A stretch of DNA of 64,000 nt from Ascaris suum (taxonomy: Eukaryota > Nematoda > Chromadorea > Rhabditida > Ascarididae): positions 11,099,914 through 11,163,913 of the forward strand of contig CM024175.1 of assembly GCA_013433145.1 (NCBI GenBank), given 5' to 3'. The translations under genes and the position numbers were made by a program. The notes under the pieces are model-generated. The model did not search any database. It saw only the letters and a program-made list of their open reading frames with translations, and had not been told where the DNA came from. This document shows, in pieces, positions 62,078 through 64,000 of the stretch (positions within the stretch are counted from its first letter, which is position 1; each line of letters starts with the position of its first letter).

Positions 62078-62410
62078 TTATCTCCGAACGTTGATGCGTT
62101 CTTTGACGGACTTCATGGCGAAAGATTGAAAGATTTGATCTTTTTTTGTTGTGATCATCATAAACGTTTCAGATACCTCCACTCCTATGCATTAAAAAAA
62201 AATGAAATGAGAAATCACGGCTCTCTAAGTGGTGATAAGAAAAGGATAATCTTGTAAAGGCGATAAAAAACAAGCTTGACGTCTTTCACCGGAAATAAAC
62301 AGTTTTGAGAACCGCAATGAATATAAATTATATTGTTTAATAAGTAGAACACATGGGCAAAAGGGCAGTTGACATGCGCTTTTTTGTAATTTAGTTCATC
62401 AAGGCTCACT
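62078..62410 (-). CDS. Two weak candidate exons
   Basis: 62410-62290 follows TTGCGCAACAG, has 40 open codons (VSLDELNYKKAHVNCPFAHV) and may end at a GTGAAA donor. 62184-62078 follows AATGCATAG and has 34 codons (MMITTKKDQIFQSFAMKSVK) before TAA. Their phases do not match each other. A 91-codon plus-strand ORF at 61982-62257 overlaps the second and looks about as good (NVDAFFDGLHGERLKDLIFF), so the strand is unresolved. Confidence 0.22.
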
Positions 62411-62802
62411 CTGTTGCGCAAAACATTGGAGAAAGCATATTTTTTTTAATCCATCATCTCAGAAATCACTTGCTAATCCATTCCTCTCCTCCTCCACTAC
62501 CTCATATAAAAATATTATTGCTTTACGCAATTTCTAAACAGACAAAGTGATACTGTAAAATGATCTGTTTTCCTATTCGAGAGGTCAAGTGGAATAAGAG
62601 GTGAACTTTTGAAGTGATATAGATTGAGCCGGAATTTTTCAAAAAAAACACATTCATAAATGGCATAATTGGCAAACAATAGCAATATCAGTCACCATTT
62701 CGCTCTGCTTAAATATTCATATGGAATTTTATTCATATGGCACATCAAAACAGCAGAACAACATTCCCATATATCCTTTAAAAAGAAAAGAGAAAATCGA
62801 AT

Positions 62803-63646
62803 TTAATCAAATACTTCATAAATGTAATTATGATCGGTGAAAATCCATCGATTATTGCCTCGCATCCATTCACTTCTAACGATCGTCTCATAGTTGCCTC
62901 GATTTTCGGGTTCCATATCGGTTAAACTTTGAATGAGAGCTTGTGCTTCTGCTGATGTCATATTCGTAGTGAAGGCGATTCTTTTAGATTCATGATCATC
63001 ATTCAGGTCTCGATCCTAGAACAACATTAACGATCAATGCTTCAGATTAGTAGACAAAAGAAAACTTCAAGTTGCTGAAGATATATGTTAGCTAAGAATT
63101 AGCACATTTGTCAAGATATTCTCTCTAAGAAAAATGCACTCGTTAGCACATTTGTTGCTACGACTGTTAATTTTTCGTATGACAATGCCAATGTACTGTT
63201 GGAGCATGAAGATAAAGAACTATTCTCAGGATGATATATATTAGCTCAGATGTTGCTGGAGAAGGTTAAGTCGAACTAAACGAGGAGTTGAGATCTTTCC
63301 ACTACCATTTTTAAAAAATTGCTCCCCCCCCTCGCCCCCTCATATATTGATAAAATGTTTGCGAATGCAAAGTGATGCAAGATCGCATGGTGTACTATTT
63401 TATTTTATCCCATTTATATTTCTGTTAAATTTCGAGAATGGGTTCTATATTAAGCTGAGAAAACCATGCACATCGTTCGTTCTAATGTGTTTTGTATTTA
63501 AACGCCAATTTAAGCTAGGCCGTTAAGGATTATAACGATCAGTGATTTGCTGGACGCATACTTCGAAACAGTGGAGCATTACTTACCGAAAAAAGAACTA
63601 ATTTAACCTTCAGCGCACCAGTATAAATATAACGGACAAAACGGTC
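62803..63646 (-). CDS. 3' end of an unidentified gene running in from the right edge
   Basis: Terminal exon 63015-62803 follows TTGTTCTAG and has 70 codons and TAA in phase 0. It contains ESKRIAFTTNMTSAEAQALI, MEPENRGNYETIVRSEWMRG and NNRWIFTDHNYIYEVFD. It is the best-looking single exon in the right half. A strong GTAAGT donor at 63586 closes an upstream segment in the matching phase, reading DRFVRYIYTGALKVKLVLFS. RYIYTG recalls the BTB/POZ fold, but the continuation after the splice does not, so I do not call BTB. The upstream segment is broken by a TGA inside a 7-bp triplication (63643-63663). The rest of the gene lies to the right. Confidence 0.58.
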
Positions 63647-63663
63647 AGTGGTCAGTGGTCAGT
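63643..63663 (+). repeat. Three tandem copies of GGTCAGT
   Basis: Three perfect 7-bp units. They lie in the upstream coding segment of the gene at 62803-63646 and place a stop codon in its frame. Confidence 0.9.
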
Positions 63664-64000
63664 GATTTGTTTTTTAGATGCAACGGGCTTATCTTTGTTC
63701 TCTGAGCCGCAATATTTCACAGTATTGACAGTTCTCATTGATAGCATCAGAAATTTACAAAAACAAACAAAAAAAAATTGAAGCTTCAAGCACAGCAAAC
63801 GTTGATTTTAATTTATGGCATTTGCAACGATCCAAAATCTTCGTATCTCTTGAATGCTGCAACGATTCGTTCGTCTTATGAATGGAACAAATTGCCAAGG
63901 ATATTTCAGAGAACTAAAAACAGTTAATAAAATTACTAACAAGTTACTGCATAGGTAAGCAACAAATTTCAAATGGAACGAATGCATAAGAAATTATGCA
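63664..64000. other. Unresolved right edge
   Basis: A minus-strand frame after a TTTTTTAG acceptor near 63917 (SLAICSIHKTNESLQHSRDT) runs about 50 codons and stops. Its link to the gene at 62803-63646 is unclear. I see no plus-strand gene. Confidence 0.25.

Noticed and set aside
63587..63646. BTB/POZ domain, from RYIYTG
   Set aside because: Only one short motif fits. The sequence spliced to it does not continue the fold and nothing upstream can be confirmed.

Overview
The window looks like a piece of a nematode nuclear genome. It is AT-rich, gene-poor and intron-rich, with long (AT)n, (AAT)n and (GA)n microsatellites. Splice acceptors are of the short TTTTCAG type with no long polypyrimidine tract. 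The clearest genes are a cuticlin-like zona pellucida (ZP) protein and a peptide-type GPCR, both at home in nematodes. No species can be named from the sequence alone. Almost every gene I can support lies on the minus strand, so transcription runs right to left.

Layout. At the left end (1-3972) is a minus-strand gene for a secreted ZP-domain protein. Five exons join in phase and its 3' end lies beyond the left edge. From 3973 to 11139 is a gene-poor stretch with one GC-richer island at 4.6-6.2 kb. From 11140 to 27061 a minus-strand gene of ten coding exons encodes a complete rhodopsin-family receptor of 488 residues; all nine splice junctions keep frame. Its introns hold a 124-codon open GC-rich island (22.6-23.0 kb) and a possible nested small gene (26.0-26.3 kb). 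From 28.5 to 54.5 kb I find only isolated candidate exons, microsatellites and a broken-looking coding relic at 48.1-48.9 kb.

From 54.6 kb to the right edge there is a series of minus-strand candidates. They are a two-exon C-terminus with one membrane helix (54.6-55.9 kb), a single-exon 88-codon ORF that may carry a mitochondrial presequence (56.7-56.9 kb), two or three exons at 59.5-60.8 kb, weak exons at 62.1-62.4 kb, and a well-supported terminal exon at 62.8-63.0 kb. I recognise no family for these.

The annotated genes do not form a visible pathway: the ZP protein would act in cuticle or apical matrix and the receptor in neuropeptide signalling. In sequence this AT-rich, open frames of 60-90 codons arise by chance. 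I therefore trusted splice-phase continuity, acceptor and donor quality, poly(A) signals and recognisable domains more than ORF length, and scored isolated exons low.
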